64,000 nt of DNA from Lutibacter litoralis. GTDB lineage: Bacteria; Bacteroidota; Bacteroidia; Flavobacteriales; Flavobacteriaceae. The position numbers and the translations under genes are program-made. Below, piece by piece: positions 33,225 to 41,784 of the stretch; positions within the stretch are counted from its first letter, which is position 1, and each line of letters opens with the position of its first letter. The DNA lies in contig NZ_BMNS01000001.1 of the NCBI RefSeq assembly GCF_014646675.1, positions 153,766 through 217,765 of the forward strand, written 5' to 3'. The notes beneath the pieces were generated by a model that was given only the letters and a program-made list of their open reading frames with translations, was not told the DNA's origin and ran no database searches.

Positions 33225-34439
33225 ATGATAGATATTAATAAAATTAGAGCTGATTTTCCAATTTTAAAAGAAAAAGTAAACGGAAAACAACTTGTTTATT
33301 TAGACAATGCCGCAACTAGTCAAAAACCGCAAGTTGTTATTGATAGTATTGTAAATTATTACACCACCATAAATTCAAATATTCATAGAGGCGTTCATAC
33401 ATTAAGTCAAAAGGCTACCGATGCTTACGAACAAGCTCGTATTAAATTACAACAACATTTTAACGCTAAAAAAAGCTACGAAATTATATTAACTGCAGGC
33501 ACAACGCATAGTATAAACATTGTTGCAACAGGCTTTTCTTCTATATTAAAAAAAGATGATGAAATCATCGTTTCAGCAATGGAACATCATTCAAATATAG
33601 TGCCTTGGCAAATGTTATGCGAGCGAACAGGCGCAATTTTAAAGGTAATTCCAATGAATTTAGAAGGTGAATTAGTGCTATCTGAATATGACAAATTACT
33701 TTCTAAAAAAACAAAACTGGTATTTGTCAATCACGTTTCAAATGCTTTAGGAACTATAAATCCTATTGAAGAAATAATTGATAAAGCACACAAAGTTGGT
33801 GCAGCAGTATTAATTGATGGTGCTCAAAGCGCTCCGCATATTAAACCAGATTTACAGAAATTAGATGTTGAATTTTATGTAGTCTCTGCTCATAAATTAT
33901 GTGGTCCAACAGGTGTTGGGTTTTTATACGGAAAAGAAGAATGGCTCAACAAACTACCTCCTTACCAAGGTGGTGGTGAAATGATTGAAAAAGTAACGTT
34001 TGAAAAAACCACCTATGCCGGTTTACCTCATAAGTTTGAAGCAGGAACTCCAAATATTTCTGGAGTTATTGCATTTGGAACTGCCATTGATTATATGAAT
34101 GAAATAGGTTTTGACAATATCGCTTCTTATGAAAATGAGCTTTTAGAATATGCTACAAAAAAATTACTACAAATAGAAGGACTTAAAATCTACGGAACTT
34201 CAAAACACAAAACCGCTGTAATATCATTTAATATTGGAGAAATACATCCATATGATATTGGATCCATTATTGATAAATTAGGAATTGCTGTTAGAACTGG
34301 CCACCATTGCGCACAACCAATTATGGATTTTTATAAAATACCTGGAACCGTTAGAGCTTCATTCTCTTTTTACAATACTTTTGAAGAAATTGATTTATTG
34401 TATGATGCTTTAGTAAAAGCAAAAACAATGCTTTGTTAA
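33225..34439 (+). CDS. sufS: Cysteine desulfurase, SufS type
   Basis: 404 residues, the usual SufS length. It takes sulfur from cysteine for Fe-S cluster assembly. The PLP lysine is K224 in VVSAHKLCGPTG. The persulfide cysteine is C362 in VRTGHHCAQPIMDFY. The opening DFPILKEKVNGKQLVYLDNAATSQKP (motif YLDNAATSQKP) marks the group II SufS/CsdA branch rather than IscS. No sufB, C, D or E is adjacent, so in this window it stands alone. A perfect inverted repeat covers its promoter, pointing to control by a Fur-family metalloregulator. Confidence 0.94.
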   Translation: MIDINKIRADFPILKEKVNGKQLVYLDNAATSQKPQVVIDSIVNYYTTINSNIHRGVHTLSQKATDAYEQARIKLQQHFNAKKSYEIILTAGTTHSINIVATGFSSILKKDDEIIVSAMEHHSNIVPWQMLCERTGAILKVIPMNLEGELVLSEYDKLLSKKTKLVFVNHVSNALGTINPIEEIIDKAHKVGAAVLIDGAQSAPHIKPDLQKLDVEFYVVSAHKLCGPTGVGFLYGKEEWLNKLPPYQGGGEMIEKVTFEKTTYAGLPHKFEAGTPNISGVIAFGTAIDYMNEIGFDNIASYENELLEYATKKLLQIEGLKIYGTSKHKTAVISFNIGEIHPYDIGSIIDKLGIAVRTGHHCAQPIMDFYKIPGTVRASFSFYNTFEEIDLLYDALVKAKTMLC

Positions 34440-34498
34440 GTATTTAACATTTTACGGTTTTTTGTTACTTTTGTAGGGTTTTTCAATAATATCTCAAT

Positions 34499-34512
34499 AT
34501 AATGATCATTAT
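34499..34512. promoter_or_regulatory. Palindrome ATAATGATCATTAT before the M43 gene
   Basis: A perfect 14-base palindrome, 101 bases upstream of the protease start and 60 bases after sufS. It looks like a regulator site of the AT-rich 7-7 type, but AT-rich palindromes arise easily here. Confidence 0.35.
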
Positions 34513-34525
34513 TTTTAACTTTTCA

Positions 34526-34555
34526 TTTGTTTTTAACATTTTTTTAATATATTCG
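34526..34555 (+). promoter_or_regulatory. Possible promoter of the M43 protease gene
   Basis: TTTG (34526-34529), 18 bases, TATATTCG (34548-34555; one mismatch to TAnnTTTG), 57 bases before the ATG. An alternative -7 (TACTTTTG) is at 34466-34473. Confidence 0.4.
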
Positions 34556-34612
34556 TTCGTCTTGCAACAATAAACAAGACCCTATTATTAACTAATTTAA
34601 CAAAAACTTACA

Positions 34613-35674
34613 ATGAAAAAATTTATTCTTTTTTTTGCAATAGTAGCATTCGCTTTTGTTGCATGTCAGGAAAACTCTGACGAAGCAACCCCAACTCAAG
34701 AAACTTTAACTGTTGATATGAGTGACTTTTATGTCTATACTGATGATGATTTATCAGGAAAAAGCACCAACGGATCTAACAAAGATAAGTGCCATACAAT
34801 GAAAGTATTAAACCAACAATTAAAAGAAAATCCAGGATTGTACAAAAAAATGTACAATATTGAAAAGCACACTAGAACATTTATTGCTGCTAAAGGAAAA
34901 CCAACAAACCCAGGAGGTGGAAATGGCGGTGACGGAACTGATCCAGGAACCGACCCAGTTGATGATGGATTAGGCGTAATTAATATCCCTGTATATTTTC
35001 ACGTTGTATATAGTAATGCTGAAGAAAATGTAAGTGACGCGCAAATAACTGCTCAAATGAGTGTTTTAAACGAGGACTTTAGAAAGGCAAATAATGATAT
35101 AAATAAAGTGCCAGCTGAATTCTCAGGTATTGCTGCTGATAGTGAAATTACATTTACTAATGCAGGTACCTTTAGACATTCAAATTCTACAGGCGAATGG
35201 GGAACTAGAGATGCGGTAAAATCTGCTTATCCTCCTATTACTCCTTCAACTCATTTAAATATTTGGGTTTGTAATATAGGTGGTGGAATTTTAGGATATG
35301 CACAATTCCCAGGTGGTTCATCTTCAACAGATGGTGTTGTTTTGTTATACTCAAGTTTACCTGGTGGATCGGCAGCTCCATACAACGAAGGCAGAACAGC
35401 TACCCATGAGGTAGGGCATTATTTAAACTTGAGACATATTTGGGGAGACGGAAGATGTCGTCAAGATGATTTTGTTGCAGATACACCAAGTTCTGATGGT
35501 CCAAATTATGGTTGTCCTTCTTTCCCAACAGTAAACTGTAAATCTACCGATATGACAATGAACTACATGGATTATACAAATGATGATTGTATGTATATGT
35601 TCTCTGAAGGACAAAAATCTAGAATGAGAGCCATATTTGCTTCAGGAGGAGCTAGAGAAAGCTTAAATCAATAA
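34613..35674 (+). CDS. M43 (pappalysin-type) zinc metalloprotease, lipoprotein
   Basis: 353 residues. The signal ends FVACQEN with Cys near residue 19, so it is probably lipid-anchored. A Gly-Asp-rich linker (GGGNGGDGTDPGTDP, near 103-120) precedes the catalytic domain. The metzincin zinc motif is HEVGHYLNLRHIWGD (H265, E266, H269, H275), and the Met-turn is MTMNYMDYTND near residue 320. Four or more Cys in the catalytic part should form disulfides. Likely degrades extracellular protein at the cell surface. No type IX sorting domain is present, so export is by the lipoprotein route. A strong terminator follows. Confidence 0.93.
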   Translation: MKKFILFFAIVAFAFVACQENSDEATPTQETLTVDMSDFYVYTDDDLSGKSTNGSNKDKCHTMKVLNQQLKENPGLYKKMYNIEKHTRTFIAAKGKPTNPGGGNGGDGTDPGTDPVDDGLGVINIPVYFHVVYSNAEENVSDAQITAQMSVLNEDFRKANNDINKVPAEFSGIAADSEITFTNAGTFRHSNSTGEWGTRDAVKSAYPPITPSTHLNIWVCNIGGGILGYAQFPGGSSSTDGVVLLYSSLPGGSAAPYNEGRTATHEVGHYLNLRHIWGDGRCRQDDFVADTPSSDGPNYGCPSFPTVNCKSTDMTMNYMDYTNDDCMYMFSEGQKSRMRAIFASGGARESLNQ

Positions 35675-35698
35675 CTTTAAATATTTTTTATTACAATT

Positions 35699-35725
35699 AA
35701 AAAAGGAGCATTTCGCTCCTTTTTT
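35699..35725 (+). terminator. Intrinsic terminator after the M43 gene
   Basis: AAAAGGAGC pairs with GCTCCTTTT around a five-base loop, ending in six Ts, 24 bases after the stop. Confidence 0.88.
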
Positions 35726-35752
35726 GTATTTTTAACTAAATAAAATTTAAAA

Positions 35753-36160
35753 ATGAAATTTCTAATTCTTTTCTCAACACTTATTTTAATGCTATCTCCC
35801 TCTTGTAAGAAACAACAAACAAATAAAGAAATTGAAATTAATTATACCGCACAAACAAGAGGATTTAAGTATGTTTTACATTTAAAAAATAATGTACTTA
35901 AAATTGATAAAAACAATGTTGTAAAAGAAATAATTTTAAATAAATCGCAATATGATAACATTGATAGTTTAGTAAATAACATAAATTTTATTAAAATTGA
36001 GAATAACATCTCAATTGATGATTTAGCTGTAGATCGAGTAATAAAAGGGGTATTTACAATAGACTTAAAAGAAAAAAAATACGAGTTTGAATTCAATCAT
36101 CAAAAGCTTCCAGATACCATTCAAAACTTACTAAATAAACTTGAAAAATTTTTAAATTAA
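35753..36160 (+). CDS. Small hypothetical lipoprotein, 135 residues
   Basis: The signal sequence MKFLILFSTLILMLSPSCKK puts a Cys at residue 18, so a lipoprotein is likely. The mature part alternates beta strands with lysine-rich loops (GFKYVLHLKNNVLKIDKN, VIKGVFTIDLKEKKYEFEFNHQ), suggesting a small beta domain. I do not recognise a family or function. It starts 28 bases after the terminator of the M43 gene, and its end is one base from that of the convergent rnhA-like gene. Confidence 0.72.
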   Translation: MKFLILFSTLILMLSPSCKKQQTNKEIEINYTAQTRGFKYVLHLKNNVLKIDKNNVVKEIILNKSQYDNIDSLVNNINFIKIENNISIDDLAVDRVIKGVFTIDLKEKKYEFEFNHQKLPDTIQNLLNKLEKFLN

Positions 36161-36161
36161 T

Positions 36162-36794
36162 TTATTTTCTACCAAAATCAGCAGGAATTTCTCCCCAAGC
36201 TTTGGTTTCCCATTTTAAAATTTTAGTAGTGTAGGTATTATCTTTTAACCATTTTTCAGCGCGTTTAACAAAATCAAATAATGGTTTGTTTTCTGAAGTA
36301 ATTTGTAAATTAGTTCTACATTGACCTTTTTTCACCCAACTTATCGCAATTTTAGAATCTGAGTAAATTGGAAGTTCACTGTTTTTTTGCTTCAAATAAC
36401 CCAATCCGTGCACCAAGGCTAAAAATTCACCAATATTATTTGTTCCTTGTTCAAAAGGTCCTTGAATAAACAATTGCCTTTTTGTTTTTGTATCAACTCC
36501 GCGGTACTCCATTTTTCCCGGATTTCCAGCACAAGCAGCATCTACAGCAATAGAATCTAACAGAGGTTTACCAATTTTTTTTAATTCCTCAGCAGAAAGT
36601 TGTATTGTTTTTGTGTCTTTTCCAACATAATCTCTATAATTTTCTTTAAAAGCATTCTCAGCTGCTTCTTTAGAAACAAAAGACTTGTACTGAGCACCTT
36701 CAAAATTTGAAATTTGCTTTTTACAAGTATCCCAAGAGGTAAAAACACCCTTTTTACGCCCATTCCAAACCACATAAAACTTTTGTTTAGCCAT
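36162..36794 (-). CDS. Ribonuclease H with N-terminal viroplasmin (RNase H1 hybrid-binding) domain
   Basis: 210 residues. The first ~45 (KFYVVWNGRKKGVFTSWDTCKKQI) are the caulimovirus viroplasmin/RNase H1 hybrid-binding domain. The RNase H fold covers about 75-205: DAACAGNPGKMEYRGV with the first catalytic Asp, NNIGEFLALVHGL with the catalytic Glu, and YSDSKIAISWVKKG with the next Asp. It should cut RNA in RNA-DNA hybrids. Its start overlaps the end of purN by 8 bases, so the two are coupled. Length is usual for the Bacteroidota form. Confidence 0.9.
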   Translation of the reverse strand: MAKQKFYVVWNGRKKGVFTSWDTCKKQISNFEGAQYKSFVSKEAAENAFKENYRDYVGKDTKTIQLSAEELKKIGKPLLDSIAVDAACAGNPGKMEYRGVDTKTKRQLFIQGPFEQGTNNIGEFLALVHGLGYLKQKNSELPIYSDSKIAISWVKKGQCRTNLQITSENKPLFDFVKRAEKWLKDNTYTTKILKWETKAWGEIPADFGRK

Positions 36795-37356
36795 CTTGCA
36801 AAATTACTTTTTCTATTATTTTTGGAAAATGTTCATACTCCAATGCATGAATCTTTTTCGCCACATCTTCCGCCGAATCCGACTCTAAAACATCAAAACT
36901 CTCCTGAAAAATGATTCCACCCTCATCATATTTCTCATTTACAAAGTGAATTGTAATACCTGATTTCTTTTCATTATTTTCTACAACCGCTTCGTGAACA
37001 TGCATTCCGTACATTCCTTTTCCACCATATTTTGGCAATAATGCAGGATGAATATTTAATATTTTGTTTGGAAAAGCTTCAATAATTTTAGTCGGAATTT
37101 TCCATAAAAATCCTGCTAAAATTATATAATCAGCGGTTGATTTAAGTAAATTCAACACTTTATCTGAAGTAACTAAATCTTCTTTTTCGAAAGTTAAACT
37201 ACTCACCTTGAGTTTTTTAGCCCTTTCCAGAACTTTAGCATTCTTCTTATTAGAAAGCACTTGTACAACAGAAATTGATTTACTATCTTTAAAGTACTTT
37301 ATAATGTTCTCGGCATTTGTTCCAGAACCTGAAGCAAGAATTACAATTCGTTTCAT
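36787..37356 (-). CDS. purN: Phosphoribosylglycinamide formyltransferase
   Basis: 189 residues, the normal PurN length. It transfers the formyl group from 10-formyl-tetrahydrofolate to GAR in purine synthesis. Marks are the opening KRIVILASGSGTNAENIIKYF, the folate/catalytic block ILNIHPALLPKYGGKGMYG with the catalytic His, and the later SGITIHFVNEKYDEGGII with the catalytic Asp region. It is divergent from acpP with a 172-base gap and overlaps the RNase H gene downstream. No other purine gene is adjacent. Confidence 0.95.
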   Translation of the reverse strand: MKRIVILASGSGTNAENIIKYFKDSKSISVVQVLSNKKNAKVLERAKKLKVSSLTFEKEDLVTSDKVLNLLKSTADYIILAGFLWKIPTKIIEAFPNKILNIHPALLPKYGGKGMYGMHVHEAVVENNEKKSGITIHFVNEKYDEGGIIFQESFDVLESDSAEDVAKKIHALEYEHFPKIIEKVILQDG

Positions 37357-37469
37357 AAAATTAATTATTGTTGAACAAATAAAATAAAATATTAGTAACT
37401 ATTACCTGTTAAAACTAAAAAATCACAATATTATTTCTTCCAAAATCATCTTTTATGAGTTAAATGATT

Positions 37470-37497
37470 TTGAATTAAATAAAGTTTTATATTTTTG
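37470..37497 (+). promoter_or_regulatory. acpP promoter
   Basis: TTG (37470-37472), 17 bases, TATTTTTG (37490-37497), a full -7 match, 32 bases before the acpP ATG. The spacer is slightly short. Confidence 0.55.
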
Positions 37498-37528
37498 CCG
37501 AGTAATTAAATTTAAAAATTAAAGAATT

Positions 37529-37765
37529 ATGTCAGACATTGCATCAAGAGTAAAAGCCATTATCGTAGATAAATTAGGCGTTGACGAAAATGAAGTAACA
37601 ATAGAAGCTAGCTTTACTAACGACTTAGGAGCAGACTCACTTGATACTGTTGAGTTAATTATGGAATTCGAAAAAGAATTCGATATTCAAATACCAGACG
37701 ATCAGGCTGAAAACATTGGTACTGTAGGTCAAGCAATTAGCTATATAGAAGACGCAAAAAAGTAA
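37529..37765 (+). CDS. acpP: Acyl carrier protein
   Basis: 78 residues, acidic, helical. The phosphopantetheine site is S37 in [13 protein letters not shown]. It carries growing fatty acyl chains in the cytosol. It is 6 bases upstream of fabF, forming the conserved acpP-fabF-rnc order. It has its own promoter match. Confidence 0.98.
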   Translation: MSDIASRVKAIIVDKLGVDENEVTIEASFTNDLGADSLDTVELIMEFEKEFDIQIPDDQAENIGTVGQAISYIEDAKK

Positions 37766-37771
37766 TTTTAT

Positions 37772-39022
37772 ATGGAAATTAAACGAGTTGTAGTAACTGG
37801 ACTTGGAGCATTAACACCAATTGGTAATACTGTTGAACAATATTGGGATGGCCTCATTAACGGAGTTAGTGGTGCCGATCCAATTACGTATTTTGATGCG
37901 TCCAAGTTCAAAACTCGTTTTGCTTGTGAGCTAAAGAACTTTAAAGTTAATGACTTTATTGATAGAAAAGAGGCTCGAAAAATGGATAGATTTACGCAGT
38001 ATGCTATGGTAGCAACTGATGAAGCTATTGAAGATTCTAAAATAGATTTAGAAAAGATCGATAAGAATAGAGTTGGTGTTATTTGGGGAGCCGGAATTGG
38101 TGGTTTAGAAACATTTCAAAATGAATGTTTAAACTTTGCTGCTGGAGATGGAACACCTAGATTTAATCCATTCTTTATACCTAAAATGATTGCTGATATT
38201 GCACCTGGACAAATTTCCATAAAATATGGATTTAGAGGTCCTAATTTTGCAACAGTTTCAGCATGTGCATCATCATCAAACGCAATAATTGACGCATTAA
38301 ACTACATTCGATTAGGATATGCAGATGTTATGGTTTCTGGTGGTTCAGAAGCCGCAGTTACAATTGCAGGAATGGGCGGTTTTAATGCACTACAAGCACT
38401 CTCTACAAGAAATGATGACCCAGCAACAGCCTCAAGACCATTTGATAAAGATCGAGATGGTTTTGTTTTAGGAGAAGGTGCCGGAACGTTAATTCTTGAA
38501 GAATATGAACACGCCATGGCTAGAGGCGCAAAAATTTATGCCGAAGTAGGTGGTGGCGGATTGTCTGCTGACGCTTATCATATCACAGCACCACATCCAG
38601 ATGGTTTAGGAGCCTATAATGTAATGGCGAACTGTTTAAAAGATGCTGGTTTAAAACCAGAAGATGTTGATGCTATTAATATGCACGGAACTTCAACTCC
38701 ACTTGGTGATATTGCCGAATCTAAAGCAATTGTAGAAGTTTTTGGTGAGCACGCATACTCGTTAAATATTAACTCAACCAAGTCAATGACTGGTCATTTA
38801 TTAGGTGCTGCGGGAGCAGTAGAAGCAATTGCTTCAATACTTGCCATCAATAAAGGCATAGTGCCACCTACAATTAATCATTTTACTGATGATGATCAAA
38901 TTGACAGTAAATTAAATTTTACGTTTAATAAACCTCAAAAACGTACTGTAAAAGTTGCCATGAGCAACACGTTTGGCTTTGGAGGACACAATGCTTGTGT
39001 ACTCTTTAAAAAAATTGAATAA
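37772..39022 (+). CDS. fabF: 3-oxoacyl-ACP synthase II
   Basis: 416 residues. The condensing-enzyme triad is intact: C165 in TVSACASSSNAI, H305 in NMHGTSTPLGD and H342 in MTGHLLGAAGAVEA. The opening RVVVTGLGALTPIGN is typical FabF. It elongates acyl-ACP with malonyl-ACP and sets membrane fluidity. It lies between acpP (6-base gap) and rnc (12-base gap), so the three are one transcription unit. Confidence 0.98.
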   Translation: MEIKRVVVTGLGALTPIGNTVEQYWDGLINGVSGADPITYFDASKFKTRFACELKNFKVNDFIDRKEARKMDRFTQYAMVATDEAIEDSKIDLEKIDKNRVGVIWGAGIGGLETFQNECLNFAAGDGTPRFNPFFIPKMIADIAPGQISIKYGFRGPNFATVSACASSSNAIIDALNYIRLGYADVMVSGGSEAAVTIAGMGGFNALQALSTRNDDPATASRPFDKDRDGFVLGEGAGTLILEEYEHAMARGAKIYAEVGGGGLSADAYHITAPHPDGLGAYNVMANCLKDAGLKPEDVDAINMHGTSTPLGDIAESKAIVEVFGEHAYSLNINSTKSMTGHLLGAAGAVEAIASILAINKGIVPPTINHFTDDDQIDSKLNFTFNKPQKRTVKVAMSNTFGFGGHNACVLFKKIE

Positions 39023-39034
39023 CAAAACATCTGA

Positions 39035-39775
39035 ATGAACTTCATTCGAAAAATTATTGATACTCGTACAAAAAACGACGAGGCTTTTTATAAAGATTTA
39101 AAAAAAATAATAGGATTTAATCCTAAAAACTTACAATATTATAAAAAGGCATTTATTCACCGTTCCATAAAAGAAGTAGATAAAAAAACTGGGCTTCCGC
39201 TAAACTATGAGCGCTTAGAATTTTTAGGTGATGCAATGCTAAGTTCAGTAATTGCATCCTATCTATTTCAAGAAGTTCCCTCTGGAGATGAAGGTTATTT
39301 AACAAAAATGCGTTCAAAAATAGTTAGCAGAGAACATCTAAACGAACTTGGAAAAGATTTAGATTTATTTCGATTTGTACGAAGCAATGTAGTGAAATCT
39401 AAATTTGGAGAAAATATTCATGGAAATATTTTTGAAGCATTAATTGGAGCAATTTATTTAGATAGAGGTTATACATATTGCAAAAAATTTGTTTTTAAAA
39501 GGGTTATTATTCCTTACGTAGATGTGCCAAAATTAGAAGGTAAAATTACAAGTTATAAAAGTTTATTTATTGAATGGTGCCAAAAAGTTAAAAATGATTT
39601 TGTTTTTGAAGTGTATGAAGACTCTGGAAATGATACTATAAAACATTTTAGTGTGAAATTATTTTTAGATGGTAAAATTATAGCTAAAGGGAGAGCAACT
39701 TCAAAAAAGAAAGCGGAAGAAACTGCTGCTAAACGCGCATATTATGCCTTTCAACACGAGATTTCTAATTTGTAA
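39035..39775 (+). CDS. rnc: Ribonuclease III
   Basis: 246 residues. The RNase III signature NYERLEFLGDAML is near residues 56-68, and the second acidic site is in NIFEALIGAIYLD near 130-142. A C-terminal double-stranded-RNA-binding domain covers about 175-245 (YKSLFIEWCQK; ATSKKKAEETAAKRAYYAF). It cuts double-stranded RNA in rRNA and mRNA processing. It follows fabF by 12 bases, a common arrangement in this phylum. Confidence 0.97.
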   Translation: MNFIRKIIDTRTKNDEAFYKDLKKIIGFNPKNLQYYKKAFIHRSIKEVDKKTGLPLNYERLEFLGDAMLSSVIASYLFQEVPSGDEGYLTKMRSKIVSREHLNELGKDLDLFRFVRSNVVKSKFGENIHGNIFEALIGAIYLDRGYTYCKKFVFKRVIIPYVDVPKLEGKITSYKSLFIEWCQKVKNDFVFEVYEDSGNDTIKHFSVKLFLDGKIIAKGRATSKKKAEETAAKRAYYAFQHEISNL

Positions 39776-39863
39776 TTTAACTATATCGAATACGATTTCG
39801 TAAAATAATTAGTTACTGTAATTAAACAGTGGTACTTTTACAAACTCAATTTTCATTCTATTT

Positions 39864-40319
39864 ATGCAAGTATTTACATTTGATTTAGAAGATGATTATT
39901 TATTAATTGGGATTCATTCAACTGAAGAGGATTATAGATTGGCATATTTAATTAATAAATGTTTAAAGACTAAATTTGTTAGATATAAACATAGTTTAGA
40001 CTTTAAAGATTCTAATGTAGAATTCCCTTTATTTGAATATAAGAATGAAAAAACATACTTAAATTACTATTTAATTAACAACAAATGTTTACACGTTGTT
40101 AACGAACAATACAATGCTGGTTTATTTGGAGGAAATTATAGTACAACTTCTTACTTATTACCAGAAAAAAAGAAAGTCGATTTTCTATTAAAAATTGAAG
40201 GAAGTACTCAAGAATTTATTTTAGAAATAGTTGAAAAATTAAATGAAATAAATCAAATTATAACTTCATATCAAATAGAAATAGACACATTAAAATCAAA
40301 AAATAATCTAATTTTTTAA
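39864..40319 (+). CDS. IPExxxVDY family protein
   Basis: 151 residues, soluble, no signal. The family-naming motif appears as LPEKKKVDFLLKIEG (residues about 103-117), here with LPE...VDF in place of IPE...VDY. The family is known only as a small Bacteroidota protein with a conserved place between rnc and pyk, as here. Function is unknown. Its stop is 2 bases before the pyk start, so it is probably translated with pyk. A gap of 88 bases separates it from rnc. Confidence 0.9.
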   Translation: MQVFTFDLEDDYLLIGIHSTEEDYRLAYLINKCLKTKFVRYKHSLDFKDSNVEFPLFEYKNEKTYLNYYLINNKCLHVVNEQYNAGLFGGNYSTTSYLLPEKKKVDFLLKIEGSTQEFILEIVEKLNEINQIITSYQIEIDTLKSKNNLIF

Positions 40320-40321
40320 CA

Positions 40322-41764
40322 ATGGCAAAAAATAGAAAACGCACCAAAATTGTAGCAACATTAGGTCCCGCTTGCGGAACTAAAGAATTAATAGAAAGCA
40401 TGATGGAGTCTGGTGTAAATGTATTTAGAATAAACTTTTCACATGCAGATTATGCGGATGTAGAAGAACGCGTTAAAATTATAAGAGAAATCAACGAAAA
40501 ACGCAACTTTAACGTAGCAGTTTTAGCAGATTTACAAGGTCCAAAATTACGAGTAGGTATTATGGCAGAAGGTGTAGAACTTGAAGAAGGTGACACCTTT
40601 ACATTTACTACAGAAAAATGCGAAGGTACCAACAAAAAAGCATTTATGACCTACCAAAATTTCCCAAAAGACGTGCAAAAGGGCGAGCATATTTTGGTAG
40701 ATGATGGTAAATTATTATTTGAAGTAATTGCTACAGATTCCGAATTAAATGTTACCACTAAAGTACTTAGAGGTGGTCCTTTAAAATCTAAAAAAGGGGT
40801 TAATTTACCAAATACTAAAATCTCTTTACCAGCACTTACCAAAAAAGACAAAAAAGATGTTGTTTTTGCAATAGGATTGGATGTTGATTGGATTGCTTTA
40901 TCTTTTGTTAGAACACCAGAAGATTTAATACAATTACAAGATATTATTAAAGCAAATACAGATCATAAAATTCCAATAATTGCAAAAATTGAAAAACCTG
41001 AAGCAGTTGACAACATAGATAAGTTAACACCGCATTGTGATGCTTTAATGGTGGCGAGAGGTGATTTAGGAGTAGAAGTTCCTATGGAAAAAGTACCTTT
41101 AATTCAAAAACGTTTGGTTTTAAAAGCTAAAAAAGCACATATTCCTGTTATTATTGCTACACAAATGATGGAGACTATGATTGAAAATCAAGTGCCAACA
41201 AGAGCTGAAGTTAATGATGTAGCAAACTCAATAATGGATGGTGCTGATGCTGTAATGTTATCTGGTGAAACATCTGTGGGGGCATTTCCTTTGGAAGTGA
41301 TTAAACAAATGCGAAAAATAATTGAAAGTGTTGAAAATTCTCCACTAATTTCAATGCCAGAAACATATGTACAATGTATTAACGAGCGTTTTATTTCAAA
41401 AACAATTTGTCATCAAGCTTCCTTAATGGCAAATTCTATAGATGCTGAAGTTATTACCACATTAACAGATTCAGGTTTTACTGCATTTCATATTTCATCT
41501 TGGAGACCAAAATCTAACATTCTTGTATTCTCTTCAAACAGAAGAATTTTAGCAATGTTAAATTTACTTTGGGGGGTTAAAGGAGTTTATTATGACAGAT
41601 TTGTAAGTACAGACCAAACAATTGAAGACATCAATAATTTAGCTGCCGAAAGGGGTTATTTAAACGATGGTGATTACGCTATTAACATTACCTCAATGCC
41701 CGTAAAAAAGAGAGGTATGGCAAATACAATGCGTATTACAGAATATAAAAAATCTAACAAGTAG
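40322..41764 (+). CDS. pyk: Pyruvate kinase
   Basis: 480 residues. Makes pyruvate and ATP from phosphoenolpyruvate and ADP. Marks are the opening KIVATLGPACGTKELI, SGVNVFRINFSHADY, the catalytic Lys block IPIIAKIEKPEAVDNID, MVARGDLGVEVPMEKVPLIQKR, and the ATQMMETMIENQVPTRAEVNDVANSI region (key part PTRAEVNDVANSIMDG). The C-terminal allosteric domain is present. It follows the IPExxxVDY gene by 2 bases and converges on the DUF2891 gene with only 20 bases between stops. Confidence 0.98.
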   Translation: MAKNRKRTKIVATLGPACGTKELIESMMESGVNVFRINFSHADYADVEERVKIIREINEKRNFNVAVLADLQGPKLRVGIMAEGVELEEGDTFTFTTEKCEGTNKKAFMTYQNFPKDVQKGEHILVDDGKLLFEVIATDSELNVTTKVLRGGPLKSKKGVNLPNTKISLPALTKKDKKDVVFAIGLDVDWIALSFVRTPEDLIQLQDIIKANTDHKIPIIAKIEKPEAVDNIDKLTPHCDALMVARGDLGVEVPMEKVPLIQKRLVLKAKKAHIPVIIATQMMETMIENQVPTRAEVNDVANSIMDGADAVMLSGETSVGAFPLEVIKQMRKIIESVENSPLISMPETYVQCINERFISKTICHQASLMANSIDAEVITTLTDSGFTAFHISSWRPKSNILVFSSNRRILAMLNLLWGVKGVYYDRFVSTDQTIEDINNLAAERGYLNDGDYAINITSMPVKKRGMANTMRITEYKKSNK

Positions 41765-41784
41765 TTTTTTAAGTTATTAAAAGT

